Source: an uncultured Methanosarcinales archaeon
GTDB lineage: Archaea; Halobacteriota; Methanosarcinia; Methanotrichales; Methanotrichaceae
Direction: 5' to 3'
NCBI GenBank assembly: GCA_937864385.1
Contig: CALMJN010000269.1
Span: 1 to 6,030, forward strand
Length of the DNA stretch: 6,030 nt
A program made the translations under genes and the position numbers. The notes beneath the pieces were generated by a model that had not been told where the DNA came from, did no database searches, and saw nothing but the letters and a program-made list of their open reading frames with translations. Below are positions 5,721-6,030 of this stretch, in pieces (the stretch's first letter is position 1; each line of letters starts with the position of its first letter).

Positions 5721-6030
5721 GGCGGCACGGTGGCCGAGGCGCGCGGCGATGTCAATCGCCGCGCGGCGCGGATCGCGCGGCGGGACGGCCCGGGCGCGTG
5801 ACGCGCGCGGCCGCCGCGCGACGCCGGTGCGTCGACGGGCGCGGGGCCCGCGCCGCCGCGCTTCACCGGTCCGTGACGTGCGCGTCGCCGCGCCCGCGGA
5901 CCAGCGCCCGGCGCAGGCCCCCCGGACGCGGCCGCGGGGCGCACGGACGCCGGGCGGTCCGCTTCCCTTTTGCGCCCCGGCGCGAGACACTGTCGCTCAC
6001 GGCGGGCCGGGCGCGGACGCGGCGCCGCGT
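5721..6030. other. Region upstream of the GH3 gene, no supported gene
   Basis: These 310 bases are extremely GC-rich and open in several frames on both strands, as expected from composition alone; the translations are Arg/Ala/Gly/Pro-rich without motifs. An exact TTGACA occurs on the minus strand at 5755-5750. A short inverted repeat (CGCGCGG/CCGCGCG, arms 5804-5810 and 5814-5820) is expected by chance at this GC. I see no tRNA, terminator or convincing promoter. Confidence 0.5.
5750..5755 (-). promoter_or_regulatory. Possible -35 element of the GH3 gene
   Basis: An exact TTGACA on the minus strand is unusual in such GC-rich DNA. At 17 bases spacing the hexamer is CACCGT, a poor -10, and initiation would fall at about the GH3 ATG itself, giving a leaderless message, which would agree with the missing SD. 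Weak evidence. Confidence 0.15.

Noticed and set aside
3454..5801. Very long open frames on both strands across the GC-rich half (over 650 codons, for example minus 3454-5415 and plus 3681-5801).
   Set aside because: They are composition shadows of the VTT and GH3 genes: Arg/Ala/Gly/Pro-rich translations, no family motifs, and full overlap with genes that have clear catalytic or membrane signatures.
5804..5820. Short palindrome CGCGCGG/CCGCGCG.
   Set aside because: A 7-bp GC-only inverted repeat is expected by chance in DNA this GC-rich.
5721..5990. N-terminal extension of the GH3 frame to an ATG at 5990.
   Set aside because: The 90 extra residues are Arg/Ala/Gly-rich, match no GH3 N-terminus or signal peptide, and the catalytic domain begins normally just after Met at 5720.
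1..6030. CRISPR arrays, tRNA or rRNA genes, insertion sequences, attachment sites.
   Set aside because: I saw no regularly spaced direct repeats, cloverleaf signatures, transposase motifs or terminal inverted repeats.

Overview
The window joins two unlike pieces of DNA. Positions 1 to about 3,300 have moderate GC (roughly 50-55% by eye), archaeal-type Shine-Dalgarno (SD) sites and archaeal genes. Positions from about 3,320 to 6,030 are extremely GC-rich (roughly 75% or more), with G/C at almost every third codon position, and carry ordinary bacterial genes. The left part suggests a methanogenic archaeon with membrane-bound F420H2 dehydrogenase (Methanosarcinales; Methanothrix/Methanosaeta would fit, but this is inferred from protein character only). 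The right part suggests a high-GC bacterium whose phylum I cannot fix. The most economical explanation is a chimeric (misassembled or artificially joined) contig. A natural fusion or recent transfer cannot be excluded from sequence alone.

Left part, minus strand: the start of an fpo operon, in the order fpoA (2293-1889), fpoB (1898-1326) and a gene with FpoC and FpoD domains in one uninterrupted frame (1310 to the window edge). FpoA is a membrane subunit. FpoB carries the terminal 4Fe-4S cluster. FpoC and FpoD complete the peripheral connecting module of a complex I-like proton pump that reduces methanophenazine. Both fpoB and fpoCD appear to start at TTG, each behind a strong SD site. Divergently, a deoxyhypusine synthase gene starts at 2427 on the plus strand. 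The 133-bp gap between fpoA and this gene holds both sets of start signals.

Junction: deoxyhypusine synthase is intact through its catalytic lysine and nearly to its normal C-terminus. The same frame then continues, without a stop, into an unrelated hydrophobic segment and a Pro/Gly-rich tail ending at 3632. Composition changes abruptly within about 3290-3330.

Right part: after the foreign tail and a perfect 14-bp hairpin lies a VTT/DedA-like membrane protein gene (plus strand, 3709-4266). It converges on a glycoside hydrolase family 3 (NagZ-like) gene on the minus strand (5720-4263). The two genes end on one shared CTAG palindrome. The last 310 bases hold no gene I can support.

I found no new defence, mobile or RNA system. 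The items most worth checking are the chimeric junction and the fused fpoC-fpoD gene.
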